From a virus, in the IMG/VR virus record IMGVR_UViG_3300042904_000367, positions 1-46,924 of that record: a stretch of 46,924 nucleotides of DNA; one strand, 5' to 3'. Made by a program: the position numbers and the translations under genes. The notes under the pieces are model-generated. The model made no database searches, was not told where the DNA came from, and worked only from the letters and a program-made list of their open reading frames with translations. The first letter of the stretch is position 1. Every line of letters begins with the position of its first letter. This document shows positions 14,806-23,651 of the stretch, in pieces.

Positions 14806-15753
14806 ATGCCGCTCAAGCTGTCCGAAGTGATCGCCAAGACCTACGGCCCGGCCCAGGGCCCGTTCGGCTTCCCCATGCGCGACGACGTAGCGCGCGAGGT
14901 CGACGCCCTGGTCAAGGGCCTGCCGCAGGAGTGCAAGGACGCGGGCTTCGTCCGGGTCGTCACGACCGAGAAGGCCGGCGAGATGAACGACGACGAGCGC
15001 AGCGACGTCTCCTACGTCACGACCGACAGCGTCGACCGCGACATGGAGCTGGTCGACCCCAAGGGCCTCGACTGGTCGCAGTTCAAGAAGAACCCCATCG
15101 TGCCCTTCGGCCACGAGTACCGCGCCCTCCCCGTCGGCCGCGCCGCCTGGTGGAAGCGCGCCAGCCAGAAGATCAAGGACCGCGACGTCAGCGGCTGGAT
15201 CGGCAAGACGATCTACAGCAAGCGGCCCGACGACTGGGCCAGCGACTGGTTCCCCGACGCCGTGTGGCACATGACCAAGGAGGGGATCATCTGCGGCAAG
15301 TCGATCGGCTTCGTGCCGCTCGAGGTGAAGTACCCCACGCCCGAGGAGATCAAGAAGCGGCCGGAGCTCGCCAACGTGCGGCGCATCTGGTCGAAGGCCC
15401 TGGTCCTCGAGTGGTCGGTCGCGCCGGTCCAGAGCAACCCCGACGCGGTCGTGACCGAGGTCGGCAAGATGCGCCAGAAGGGCATCGCCGTCCCGGACAG
15501 CCTGCTCGAGGAGCTCGGCGTCCACATGCCCGACGCGCTGGAGCAGATCGATTGGGCCGCCCTCGAGGGGCGCGCCAAGGGGGCGACCGCGCAGCCGACA
15601 CCCGCCTTGCAGCCCCCGGTCGACGCGCCGGCGTTCACGACGCTGAGCGAGCTCAAGGCCTCGCTCGAGCGGCAGGTGCTGGAGCAGATGGGCGGCATCA
15701 GCCCCGCCGCCCTGGTCAAGGAGGCCATGGCGCGGAGGCACGGCCAGCTCTGA
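14806..15753 (+). CDS. Prohead maturation protease (S78-like)
   Basis: ATG 14806 follows AACAGGAG. The 316-aa protein shows the HK97 prohead protease pattern: DSVDRDMELVDPKGLDW, the catalytic His in FGHEY (residue 103), the catalytic Ser in CGKSIGFVPLE (residue 166), and VLEWSVAPVQSNPDAV. The C-terminal 100 residues are helical (LKASLERQVLEQMGG) and may act as scaffold, a common fusion. It would process the N-terminal delta domain of the capsid protein encoded next. Confidence 0.82.
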   Translation: MPLKLSEVIAKTYGPAQGPFGFPMRDDVAREVDALVKGLPQECKDAGFVRVVTTEKAGEMNDDERSDVSYVTTDSVDRDMELVDPKGLDWSQFKKNPIVPFGHEYRALPVGRAAWWKRASQKIKDRDVSGWIGKTIYSKRPDDWASDWFPDAVWHMTKEGIICGKSIGFVPLEVKYPTPEEIKKRPELANVRRIWSKALVLEWSVAPVQSNPDAVVTEVGKMRQKGIAVPDSLLEELGVHMPDALEQIDWAALEGRAKGATAQPTPALQPPVDAPAFTTLSELKASLERQVLEQMGGISPAALVKEAMARRHGQL

Positions 15754-15770
15754 CCGCCAGGACCCCGATA

Positions 15771-15880
15771 GGAGAGAACCGGGGCGCGTGGCGGAGCCCG
15801 GACAGGAAGAACGACCTAAGGCTCAGGCGAGCCAGAAAACGCGCGCCACGGCGCGTTTTACGAACAGGACCCTAACGCAG
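15771..15880 (+). terminator. Terminator cassette, paralogue of 39628-39733
   Basis: Two parts are shared with 39628-39733: GGAGAGAACCGGG followed by CGTGGCGGAGCCCGGAC, and downstream AAAACGCGCGCC then CGAACAG and CTAAC. Here the second part is a perfect 9-bp hairpin, AAAACGCGC (15836-15844) with GCGCGTTTT (15851-15859), able to terminate in both directions. The remaining gap to 15997 is GC-rich and shows no clear promoter. It would set the ratio of protease to capsid transcript. Confidence 0.7.
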
Positions 15881-15997
15881 GCGACGAGTCAGGCCAGCGA
15901 GCCGAAGCGCGGTAGAGAACGCGACGGGCGCGCGGCTGGAGACGAGAGCCAGGCGACGTGGTGACAACACAGCAAACCCTCACACACGGAGACAGTG

Positions 15998-17524
15998 ATG
16001 AACAAGAAGAAGACGATGCGCGGATTCCTCGCATCAGCGGCCATCCTCGCGACCTCGTTGGTCGGCGCGTTCGGCCTGGACGCAATGGACCTCGCCTACC
16101 AGAACACGCCAGGCGGCGGGACGGCCGGCGGAGGCGGTGCCGGGACGGCCACGCCGCCCGCGCCCGCGAAGAAGTGGTACCTCCTAAAGAAGGAGTTCAT
16201 GGGCAAGCCCGCCGGCGAGAAGCTCGAGATGCTCGAGACGCACGCCAAGACCCTCGTCGACGACGGCACGTTCGAGGCCGTCACCGAGGACCCGACCAAG
16301 GGCCTGGTCGACGGGGTCATGCGCTCCGTCACCGCCCGCATGCAGGAGGTCGTCGACGCGACCCTCGCCGAGGTGGTGAAGCAGGTCAAGGCCCCCGGCT
16401 TCAAGGGCGTCAACATCGAGGTCAAGGACCGCGCCAACGCGGAGAACGACTTCGGCTACGAGAACATGGGCCAGTACGCCCGCGACGTCGCGCTGCACTC
16501 CCACAAGGAGTCGCCCCGCACGTCCGACCGGATGGCGAAGCTCGTCGCGCACCAGGCGCAGACGAAGGACCCGACCGGGATGAACACGCAGACCCTGGAG
16601 GACGGCGGCATCCTGATCCCACCGACGTTCTCGCAGACCATCTTCAAGCGCGTGTTCGAGACGAGCGACATCCTGGGCGCGCTCGACACCTACACGCTGT
16701 CCGGGAACAGCATCGTGTTCCCGCGCATCAACGAGGACTCGCGCGCGACCGGCTCCCGGTCCGGCGGCCTCCGCGCGTACTGGGTCGCCGAGGGCGACAC
16801 GGTCACGGCCAGCAAGATGAAGTTCGACCGGCTGAGCCTCGCCCTGCAGAAGATGATGGCCCTCGCCTACGTCACGCAGGAGCAGCTCGACGACGGCGGC
16901 AACAGCCTCGAGAAGTACCTCATCGACGGGATCAGCGACGAGATCCAGTTCCTCACGCTGGACTCGGTCATCCGCGGCAACGGCGTCGGGAAGCCCACCG
17001 GCATCCTGAACCACGCCTCGCTGATCACGATCACCCAGGAGGCCGCCCAGGCCGCGGCCACCCTGAACGCGAACAACATCAGCAAGATGTGGTCGCGCCT
17101 CTTCCTGCGCTCGCGCGCGGGGGCCAACTGGTACATCAACCAGGACGTCGAGCCCCAGCTGGACCTGCTCGCCCTGAGCATCGGCACCGGCGGCTCCACC
17201 GTCCCGATGTACCTGCCGCCCGGCGGGCTCCGCGACCTCCCCGACGGCCGCCTCAAGGGCAAGGCCGTCAAGGTCATCGAGCACTGCGAGACCCTAGGCA
17301 CCGTCGGCGACGCGATCCTGTGGGACCCGGGGTCCTACTGCTTCGTGACCAAGGGCGGCGTCAAGACCTCCATGTCGATGCACCTCCGCTTCGACTACGA
17401 CGAGATGGTCTACAAGGTCACCTACCGCTGCAACGGCATGCCCTGGTGGCCCAAGGCCCTCACGCCGTACAAGGGCACCAACACCGTCGGCACCGCGGTC
17501 GTCATCGAGACCCGCGCCGGATAA
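15998..17524 (+). CDS. Major capsid protein (HK97 fold)
   Basis: ATG 15998 follows CACGGAGACAG. The 508-aa protein has an N-terminal helical delta region, then the HK97-like core: GGILIPPTFSQTIF, the E-loop region with IVFPRINEDS, the spine helix, and RGNGVGKPTGILN, a hallmark of the family. Cleavage probably falls between the delta domain and about residue 180. Oddly, residues 1-27 (MNKKKTMRGFLASAAILATS) look like a signal peptide or membrane anchor, followed by a Gly-rich linker. That could be a membrane-tethered assembly segment. A strong hairpin follows the stop. Confidence 0.88.
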   Translation: MNKKKTMRGFLASAAILATSLVGAFGLDAMDLAYQNTPGGGTAGGGGAGTATPPAPAKKWYLLKKEFMGKPAGEKLEMLETHAKTLVDDGTFEAVTEDPTKGLVDGVMRSVTARMQEVVDATLAEVVKQVKAPGFKGVNIEVKDRANAENDFGYENMGQYARDVALHSHKESPRTSDRMAKLVAHQAQTKDPTGMNTQTLEDGGILIPPTFSQTIFKRVFETSDILGALDTYTLSGNSIVFPRINEDSRATGSRSGGLRAYWVAEGDTVTASKMKFDRLSLALQKMMALAYVTQEQLDDGGNSLEKYLIDGISDEIQFLTLDSVIRGNGVGKPTGILNHASLITITQEAAQAAATLNANNISKMWSRLFLRSRAGANWYINQDVEPQLDLLALSIGTGGSTVPMYLPPGGLRDLPDGRLKGKAVKVIEHCETLGTVGDAILWDPGSYCFVTKGGVKTSMSMHLRFDYDEMVYKVTYRCNGMPWWPKALTPYKGTNTVGTAVVIETRAG

Positions 17525-17565
17525 CCAAAGCTATTGGGAGCCACACCGGCTTCTGATCCTCCCCT

Positions 17566-17596
17566 CCGGCGAGCGGCGGCACCCGCCGCTCGCCGG
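17566..17596 (+). terminator. Very strong hairpin after the capsid gene
   Basis: A perfect 14-bp GC-rich stem (17566-17579 with 17583-17596) encloses the 3-base loop CAC, 41 bases after the capsid stop. No T-run follows. It likely protects the capsid mRNA 3' end or attenuates read-through. Confidence 0.7.
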
Positions 17597-17657
17597 CTCT
17601 GCGAGACCCGGGTGCGACTGAACCGGACAACAGCAACCGAACAGAAGGAGCTCAGCG

Positions 17658-18155
17658 ATGAGCGCACACAACAACATGAGCCTGCTCGAGCTGGCTCGCC
17701 CCGTGGCGGCCATCATGCCCATCTCGAAGGCGGCCTCCGCCGTCGCGAGCGGCGCGTGGATCAGCCTCAAGAACGTCAACAAGCTCGGCATCATGGTCAT
17801 GGTCGGGGCCGGCGCGGGGACGTTCAACGTCACCCTCCAGCAGGCCACCGCCGTCGCCGGCACCGGGGCCAAGGCCCTCGCCTTCACGAAGGCCGTCGTC
17901 AACTCCTCGGCCATCGCGGCCGACTCGTTCACGCGGACCACCGTGGTGGCCAACAGCCTCCCCCTCACCGCCAACGACGTCGCCCTGATCGACATCGACC
18001 CCGCCGACCTCGACATCAACAACGACTTCGACTGCGTGCAGGTCGTCGTCACCGAGTCCGGCGGCGCGTCCGCGCAGCTCGTCTCGGCGCACTACATCGT
18101 CAAGTCCGGCAAGGTCGAGAGCCTGGACGCCGCGCCGTCCCACATCCTCGACTGA
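17658..18155 (+). CDS. Probable head decoration protein, 165 aa
   Basis: ATG 17658 has AGAAGGAGC upstream. It follows the capsid gene after a hairpin, the usual site of decoration proteins. The protein is Ala/Val/Thr-rich with a mostly beta pattern, including a long hydrophobic strand (LGIMVMVGAGAGTFNVTLQQ) and an acidic loop (DIDPADLDINNDFD). There is no membrane signal or cysteine cluster. Role inferred from position and composition. Confidence 0.6.
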   Translation: MSAHNNMSLLELARPVAAIMPISKAASAVASGAWISLKNVNKLGIMVMVGAGAGTFNVTLQQATAVAGTGAKALAFTKAVVNSSAIAADSFTRTTVVANSLPLTANDVALIDIDPADLDINNDFDCVQVVVTESGGASAQLVSAHYIVKSGKVESLDAAPSHILD

Positions 18156-18237
18156 GCCCGACCCAGCACGGTCACCAAGCAACCGGCCCCGGGACACCAA
18201 CCGCGGCCGGCTCTCGGACACCCTGCAAGGAGCAAGC

Positions 18238-18888
18238 ATGCGCTACAACCTCATCATAGTCGCCCTCATGGTCATGGTCCTGTCGGCCCTCACCGGGTGC
18301 GGCGGCGCGCCCAAGGCCCCGCCGACGTACCGGCCCAGTGAGAAGCTCGTGACCGCCCCGGTCCACCAGGCGCAGACGGACAGCGCGTCCGCGAAGGCGT
18401 ACATCGACGCGGCGGAGGCCCTGACCCAGCAGGTGCTGGACGGGGCCAAGGCCACCGGCGACCGCATCGCCATAGCCCTGCTCGAGGGCGTGTCGCTCAA
18501 CCACGGCAAGGCCACCGAGAAGCAGGGAGCCGTCGAGGCCAAGATGAGCCAGACGCTCGTCGAAAACGGCCAGCTCAAGGCGGAGGCCGTCGAGGCCGTC
18601 GAGGCTGAGCAGGCGCACGCCCGCGCGTGGGAGGACCGGTACACGAAGCTCGACGGCAAGTGGTACGTCCGGTGGGGACGCTGGATCGAGGCCGTCGTGT
18701 TCTGGCTCGTGGTCGGCTGGGCCGCCGCCGGGCTCGCCTCCGTGTTCCTGGGCTTCCAGCCGCTGGGCATGCTGCAGAAGCTGTCCGGCTTCATCGTCCA
18801 CCTCCTCCCGCTCGGGAACGTCTGGGTGTGGATCGAGGACCTGATCAAGTGGGTGCGCGGCGCGCCCGCTCAGAAGCCCGAGCCATGA
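18238..18888 (+). CDS. Unimolecular spanin candidate: lipoprotein with C-terminal membrane span
   Basis: ATG 18238 follows AAGGAGCAAGC. Residues 1-21 form a lipoprotein signal ending in LSALTGC (lipidated Cys 21). Residues 25-140 are a helical periplasmic segment rich in Ala, Glu and Lys. Residues 145-167 form a membrane span (VVFWLVVGWAAAGLASVF), with an amphipathic end. Outer-membrane lipid anchor plus inner-membrane span in one chain is the layout of u-spanins, which fuse the two membranes at lysis. Position inside the head gene block is unusual. The 82-base gap before it holds an imperfect CCGGCC/GGCCGG hairpin. Confidence 0.6.
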   Translation: MRYNLIIVALMVMVLSALTGCGGAPKAPPTYRPSEKLVTAPVHQAQTDSASAKAYIDAAEALTQQVLDGAKATGDRIAIALLEGVSLNHGKATEKQGAVEAKMSQTLVENGQLKAEAVEAVEAEQAHARAWEDRYTKLDGKWYVRWGRWIEAVVFWLVVGWAAAGLASVFLGFQPLGMLQKLSGFIVHLLPLGNVWVWIEDLIKWVRGAPAQKPEP

Positions 18889-18947
18889 CGCGCGACTGAC
18901 CGGCCGCCGACACCCGTTGAACCGCCTTGCAGACCCAGGAGATCGCC

Positions 18948-20474
18948 ATGCCGAAGCCGAAGCTGAACCCGTTCGCCCTGGCCCTCCGGGCCCTCATGCT
19001 CGCGTCGCTGGCGAAGGACCCGCGGCCCGCTCAGGAGCGCGACCAGCACCAGAAGAAGCGCGGCAAGAAGCGCACCACCATCGCCAGCGTCGAGCTCGAG
19101 CCGACCGCCGGGGCGGAGCTGCCCACGAAGGACGTGGACCTCAAGAACCCGTCGGACATGGGGCGAACCCGCTGGGGCATCATGACGTGGGGCGCGCTGC
19201 TCCGCGACGCCGTGCTCCAGGGCCAGCTGCTGGACTGCTACTTGCTCGCCGCCATCCTGGGCATCATCCAGATCGACCCCATGTTCTTCGACGACGTCTT
19301 CGAGCAGATCGACGACAAGACCGTGGTCGTCAAGTACGTCATCCGCGGATACGTCATCCGGATCAAGGTGACTCTCGAGGTCTCCATCGAGTTCAACAAC
19401 CCGAACGACAACGACATCCGCGTGGAGCTGATCGAGAAGACCTACGGCTTCGCGCGCCGCACCGTCGAGAGCATGCACGCCGCCGACTGGGGCAACGGCA
19501 CCGAGGCGGGCATGGCGTGGGGCCTAACCACCACCAAGGCGGTCCAGTCCGCCGAGCGCACCCCGGCCTTCGTGGACGCGATCCACCGCCGCGACGTGAC
19601 CCCGCGCAGCGGGTGGTACGTGACCCTGCTCAGCGCGCCGAGCGCGACGCTCATCACCTACAGCCACGCGTACACCACGGACCGGGTCAAGTTCGCGAGC
19701 CTGCTGCCCGACAACGTCGTGCTCATCAACCCGTGGGCCGGGGCCGCCGACTGCGTGGTCTCGGTCCAGGCCATCAAGGACAGCAAGCAGTTCGCCGCGA
19801 TCTACTACCTGTTCGTCCCGCCCCCGGCCCAGCGGGTGCTCAAGTCGCCGCCGCGCGTGGTGCGCCTCACCGGCGACGCCAACGGCGACGGCCACGTGGA
19901 CTTCAGCGACTTCACCGTCCTGAGCCAGAACTACGGCCGCACGACCACGGCCACCCCGGTCGGCCAGCGACACAAGCTGGGCGACTTCAACGAGGACGGG
20001 GTCGTCGACTTCAGCGACTTCGTCCTCCTGTCCAGGAACTACGCGACGCACGCTGGCAACATGGAACCGCTGCCGGCCAACTTCCCACCCAAGCAGGAGG
20101 AGACCCCCGTGGCAGTCAAGCTCGAAATCACCAGCCCCGCCTTCGCGCCTGGCGCGACACACGTGACCGTGACCGGCAAGCCGGGGACCGCGGTCGCGCT
20201 AGAGCTGGTCACCGACGCCGAGTCCGTGACCATGACCACCCCCCGCAGCTCGCCCCACCCGGTCGCCCTGACTAACGGCGCGCACAAGGGGTGGATCAGC
20301 ACCATCGGCCAGGAGCCGCTGACTGTCACGGTCACGGCGCGCCGCGGCGCCGAGACGACGGCCAGGACGATCACGCTCGCACCGAGCGCGCCGGTCACCG
20401 AGCCCAAGCCGGTCCGGGACTACCAGGACGTCCGGGTCTTCTTCGACGGGCGCGCGCCCGTCAACCTCCCCTGA
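18948..20474 (+). CDS. Calpain-like cysteine protease with two dockerin-type repeats
   Basis: ATG 18948 follows CCAGGAGATC. The 508-aa protein has a calpain (C2) core. GQLLDCYLLAAI supplies the nucleophile Cys 97. ELIEKTYGFAR matches the EKAYAK segment. YSHAYTTD supplies His 240, and VLINPWAG supplies Asn 261, so the full triad is present. Residues 309-365 hold two dockerin type I repeats (GDANGDGHVDFSDF and GDFNEDGVVDFSDF), calcium-binding loops typical of planctomycete secreted proteins. An Ig-like beta domain follows. No signal peptide is seen, so it may be virion-borne. It could cleave surface protein at entry or capsid/tail proteins at assembly. Confidence 0.8.
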   Translation: MPKPKLNPFALALRALMLASLAKDPRPAQERDQHQKKRGKKRTTIASVELEPTAGAELPTKDVDLKNPSDMGRTRWGIMTWGALLRDAVLQGQLLDCYLLAAILGIIQIDPMFFDDVFEQIDDKTVVVKYVIRGYVIRIKVTLEVSIEFNNPNDNDIRVELIEKTYGFARRTVESMHAADWGNGTEAGMAWGLTTTKAVQSAERTPAFVDAIHRRDVTPRSGWYVTLLSAPSATLITYSHAYTTDRVKFASLLPDNVVLINPWAGAADCVVSVQAIKDSKQFAAIYYLFVPPPAQRVLKSPPRVVRLTGDANGDGHVDFSDFTVLSQNYGRTTTATPVGQRHKLGDFNEDGVVDFSDFVLLSRNYATHAGNMEPLPANFPPKQEETPVAVKLEITSPAFAPGATHVTVTGKPGTAVALELVTDAESVTMTTPRSSPHPVALTNGAHKGWISTIGQEPLTVTVTARRGAETTARTITLAPSAPVTEPKPVRDYQDVRVFFDGRAPVNLP

Positions 20475-20522
20475 GGCCGCCGGCCAGGGGCACACAGACA
20501 CACACGAGAGCAGGAGCAGCAG

Positions 20523-20822
20523 ATGCGGATCATCAAGGCAGGAACCACCACCATCGCGGCCACTGACGTGGCGCAGCGACTCGTGCCGGACGCGGCCATC
20601 ACCAACAAGCGGATAACGGGGTGCCTGGTGCGAGCCTGCAAGGTTGCAGCCACCGGGAACACGGCCGACGCCCGCGTCGGGGCCAGCTCCGACGACGAGG
20701 ACATACAGCACCTGGTCGCGGCAGACGATCGTCGCGGTTTTATCATACCGCACGATCAGTCAGGTGAGCTCTACGTTATCGGTACCATCAACGACGTTAT
20801 CGGCTGGGTGTTGTACAACTAA
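20523..20822 (+). CDS. Hypothetical protein, 99 aa
   Basis: ATG 20523 follows GAGCAGGAGCAG. The protein is short, beta-rich, without motifs, and resembles small phage structural proteins. Base composition changes inside it: up to about 20705 codons are GC-ending, but afterwards AT-ending codons (GGT, TTT, ATC, ATA, GTT) become frequent. The left boundary of the imported 20.7-22.65 kb segment therefore falls within this gene. Confidence 0.6.
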   Translation: MRIIKAGTTTIAATDVAQRLVPDAAITNKRITGCLVRACKVAATGNTADARVGASSDDEDIQHLVAADDRRGFIIPHDQSGELYVIGTINDVIGWVLYN

Positions 20823-20869
20823 ACCTTGTTCCACTAATACCGCGGTGGCGACGCAGTAAGGACCATTTC

Positions 20870-22654
20870 ATGTCAACCCTATACTTTGGATCGATTGGTA
20901 ACGCGCAGGGAGACGGCTCTCGGGCTAACCCATGGGACGTCGCGACCGCCATCGCCGCCTTTACCAACGGTAATACTTACCTCTGCATCGACACGGTCAG
21001 TAGTGGCACCCGCGCCCAGCTCTCCCAGGTCATGACGATCCCCAGCGACGTGATCGTGGGATCGGCTGGCGGCTACCTCGATCGAGCCTGCTACCAGCTC
21101 AGCATCATCGTCGCCGCAAATCAGTTCACGAAGACGGCCGGCCGCACCAACGTCTACGAAACAACCTCCGCGTTCCGCGAACCAGGCAACAACAACTCCT
21201 GTTCCGTGATACGGGACAACTCACGCGCGCTCACGCACGTCACCGGCACCTACTCAGCAGACGCCGTCGCGACTGTTGACTCAACCCCCGGTTCGTTCTG
21301 GACCGGTCCCACGTCTGCTGGTGACGCAACCGTCATCACGCTGATTCATCCGATCGACAGCACCGATCCCCGCTCCGATGGAAAAGAATACGACCGCTCC
21401 CAGCTTTTCGGCACCACGCAATCCGATACCAACGCCATAGTCATTCAGTCCGGAGGCATCCTCCAAGATTCCAACTGTTACGGCGTGATGTGGCGAACCC
21501 CCGCGGGCAGCAGCACCACCGGCGTCAACGGCTACATGGTGATGAACGGCGGCGGCTCGATCGTGCGACGTTGCTTCTTTGAGACCGGCGACAAGCACGT
21601 CGTCGGCAACATCAACGGCGCGACCGACGACATCACGATCATTGAGGACGTGCAGGCCGAGCAGTGCAGCCCTTACGCCGCTGGCGCCGGATCCGCAACG
21701 ACGTTCGTCGCCTACGACGACAACGCCGCCCGCACCGGACGCATCGTAATTTTTCGCCGCTGCCGCACCAATAAAAACCTCGGCCTCATCGGATCGGCGG
21801 TTGGCACAACTAATATGTCGCAGCCCGCCATCTTTTCGCACAACGCCGGCTCGGGGACGCAGTTCAAATCGATGCTGGTCGACGCCTGCTACTTCCCCGG
21901 CCAGTCCGTGACGCCCGACGCCCCGGTCACCAATCCGATGGTTATCCGCCGCACGCGGTTCGGATCGTGCGGCACGCTGAACGCGGGTCGCAAGTGCTTC
22001 ATCGACATGTGCTACATGGACGTCTCCACGCCGCAGAACAACGGCGGCACCTACTACATCACGCGGACGGTCATCGCCAACACCATCCCCGCCAACGCCA
22101 ACGGCACCTTCGTTTTCGACCATTGCTCCCTGGACCTGGCGCCCTTCGGCGCACCCTTCACGTCGATCAGCCGGAACGGCACCATCTCTGTCACCGTCAA
22201 GAACAGCATCATTAAGGCCCAATCATTGCTAGTGAACAACCTCGCCGCTGCCACCGACACCTTTGTCAGCACCAACAATCACTGGATCGGCGCCGCCCAC
22301 CCCAACAACCTTTGCGTCCACACGGCCAGCGGCTACTCGGTGAACGGCTACTGCACCCTCGCTCAGATGGTCACCAATGGATTCGACACCGGGTCCACCA
22401 CCGCCGCCAGCTTCACCTGGGAATCGGATTATCGATTGCCCACGCCCACAACGCAGCGATCGATCGAAGGTGTCGACATCGGCGCTTTCCCCTACGGTGA
22501 TGCTCCATCACCAGCGGTCAACGGCGTACTTACCGGGCGTCGCTATGGTTCCGGTAACGCGGATGAGGGCATAGTAGACGTAGACGCCATTGAGACTGCT
22601 GCCACGCTGGTTGGGTCTACCAAAGGCCGCGGCTCCCTGCACCTGCACCTCTGA
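20870..22654 (+). CDS. Parallel beta-helix surface protein, imported segment
   Basis: ATG 20870; only a weak AAGGACC precedes it. The 594-aa protein has the alternating Asn/Gly/Ser/Thr and short hydrophobic strands of right-handed parallel beta-helices (pectate-lyase-like). It ends in EGVDIGAFPYG, the closing signature often seen in such secreted proteins. Repeated Cys-x-F turns (RRCFFETG, DACYFPG, DMCYMD) stack through it. GC is visibly lower and codon use differs from all neighbours. Probably a host-range adhesin or depolymerase acquired by transfer; catalytic residues cannot be assigned. Confidence 0.7.
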   Translation: MSTLYFGSIGNAQGDGSRANPWDVATAIAAFTNGNTYLCIDTVSSGTRAQLSQVMTIPSDVIVGSAGGYLDRACYQLSIIVAANQFTKTAGRTNVYETTSAFREPGNNNSCSVIRDNSRALTHVTGTYSADAVATVDSTPGSFWTGPTSAGDATVITLIHPIDSTDPRSDGKEYDRSQLFGTTQSDTNAIVIQSGGILQDSNCYGVMWRTPAGSSTTGVNGYMVMNGGGSIVRRCFFETGDKHVVGNINGATDDITIIEDVQAEQCSPYAAGAGSATTFVAYDDNAARTGRIVIFRRCRTNKNLGLIGSAVGTTNMSQPAIFSHNAGSGTQFKSMLVDACYFPGQSVTPDAPVTNPMVIRRTRFGSCGTLNAGRKCFIDMCYMDVSTPQNNGGTYYITRTVIANTIPANANGTFVFDHCSLDLAPFGAPFTSISRNGTISVTVKNSIIKAQSLLVNNLAAATDTFVSTNNHWIGAAHPNNLCVHTASGYSVNGYCTLAQMVTNGFDTGSTTAASFTWESDYRLPTPTTQRSIEGVDIGAFPYGDAPSPAVNGVLTGRRYGSGNADEGIVDVDAIETAATLVGSTKGRGSLHLHL

Positions 22655-22667
22655 CACGGACGGGCAC

Positions 22668-23297
22668 ATGCCACAGTACACAGCGACACCCCTGCTCGCG
22701 GACGCCGCGCGCGTCAAGCGGCTCCTGGCCGCCCATGGCGCGTTCAGCGACGAGCTCATCGCCGACCAGCTAGCGGCCGCCAGCAACATGGCCCGCAACT
22801 GGTGCAACCGCCAGTTCAGCTCCGCGACGTACACCGACGAGGCGTACGACGGGGACGGCGAGAACGAGCTGATGCTCAACGAGTTCCCCGTGACGGCCCT
22901 GACCTCCGTCCGCGCCCTCGACGAGTCGGCCGACGAGGTCGCGCTGGTCGTGGCGGACGACGTGATCATGACCGCGCGCGACGCGCAGATGGGCCGGATA
23001 CGGATCAACCCGCGGTCGACCACCGCCCTGTTCCGCCGCTTCCCCCAGGGGGAGGCCAACGTGCTGGTGACGTACACCGCGGGCTTCGCCGAGATACCCG
23101 ACGCCGTCCAGGAGGGAGTCGCGCTCTGGGCGGCCGACCTGTGCCTGCAGCTCAAGCGAGACCCCTCCGTGGCGTCGGAGACCCTGGGCAAGCACTCCTA
23201 CACGAACCGCACCGCGTCGGGCTCGTCGTTCTCCGGGCGCGCCGAGCCGCCCGACAACGTCAAGCTCGCACTCGGCTACTACAGGAACCCACTATGA
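22668..23297 (+). CDS. Head-tail connector (HK97 gp6-like), 209 aa
   Basis: ATG 22668; an upstream in-frame start at 22590 would lie in the imported gene and is rejected. The helical N-terminus (VKRLLAAHGAFSDELIADQL), then FPVTALTSV and VLVTYTAGFAEIPDAVQEGVALWAA are the standard features of phage gp6/DnaT-type connector proteins. It forms a ring under the portal. The start of the next gene overlaps its stop. Confidence 0.78.
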   Translation: MPQYTATPLLADAARVKRLLAAHGAFSDELIADQLAAASNMARNWCNRQFSSATYTDEAYDGDGENELMLNEFPVTALTSVRALDESADEVALVVADDVIMTARDAQMGRIRINPRSTTALFRRFPQGEANVLVTYTAGFAEIPDAVQEGVALWAADLCLQLKRDPSVASETLGKHSYTNRTASGSSFSGRAEPPDNVKLALGYYRNPL

Positions 23298-23647
23298 GCG
23301 TGGCCGCGCTGCTGAACATCAAGTGCGACGTCTACCGCCGGGTCGGCGAGCGGACCCCGACCGGCGGCGTGGCGAGGACCCTCGTGCTGGAGCGGCTGGA
23401 CGTGCCGACCCGCATGGAGGAGATCACCAACGGGTGGTCGGTGAACCTCGGTGCGCGGCGCGTCAAGGGGACCCACACGTTCTACTTCACGTCCGACCCC
23501 GGGCTGGAGTCGATCAAGTCGTCGCTCGTCTACAATGGCGACCAGTACCAGGTGCTCACGTCCGAGAACGTGGCCAACATGGGCCGGCACTGGGAGGTCC
23601 GCGTGACGCACGTCGGCGGCATAGAGGAGGACGGCCTGGAGCCGTAG
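23294..23647 (+). CDS. Head-tail adaptor/stopper-like protein, 117 aa
   Basis: ATG 23294 overlaps the previous stop by four bases. Size, position after gp6 and an all-beta pattern (CDVYRRVGERTPTGG, then YNGDQYQVLTSENV and WEVRVTHVGG) fit the SPP1 gp16/phage H-T-join family, which closes the head after packaging. Assigned by order and fold pattern, since the family has few invariant residues. Confidence 0.65.
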   Translation: MSVAALLNIKCDVYRRVGERTPTGGVARTLVLERLDVPTRMEEITNGWSVNLGARRVKGTHTFYFTSDPGLESIKSSLVYNGDQYQVLTSENVANMGRHWEVRVTHVGGIEEDGLEP

Positions 23648-23651
23648 GACC

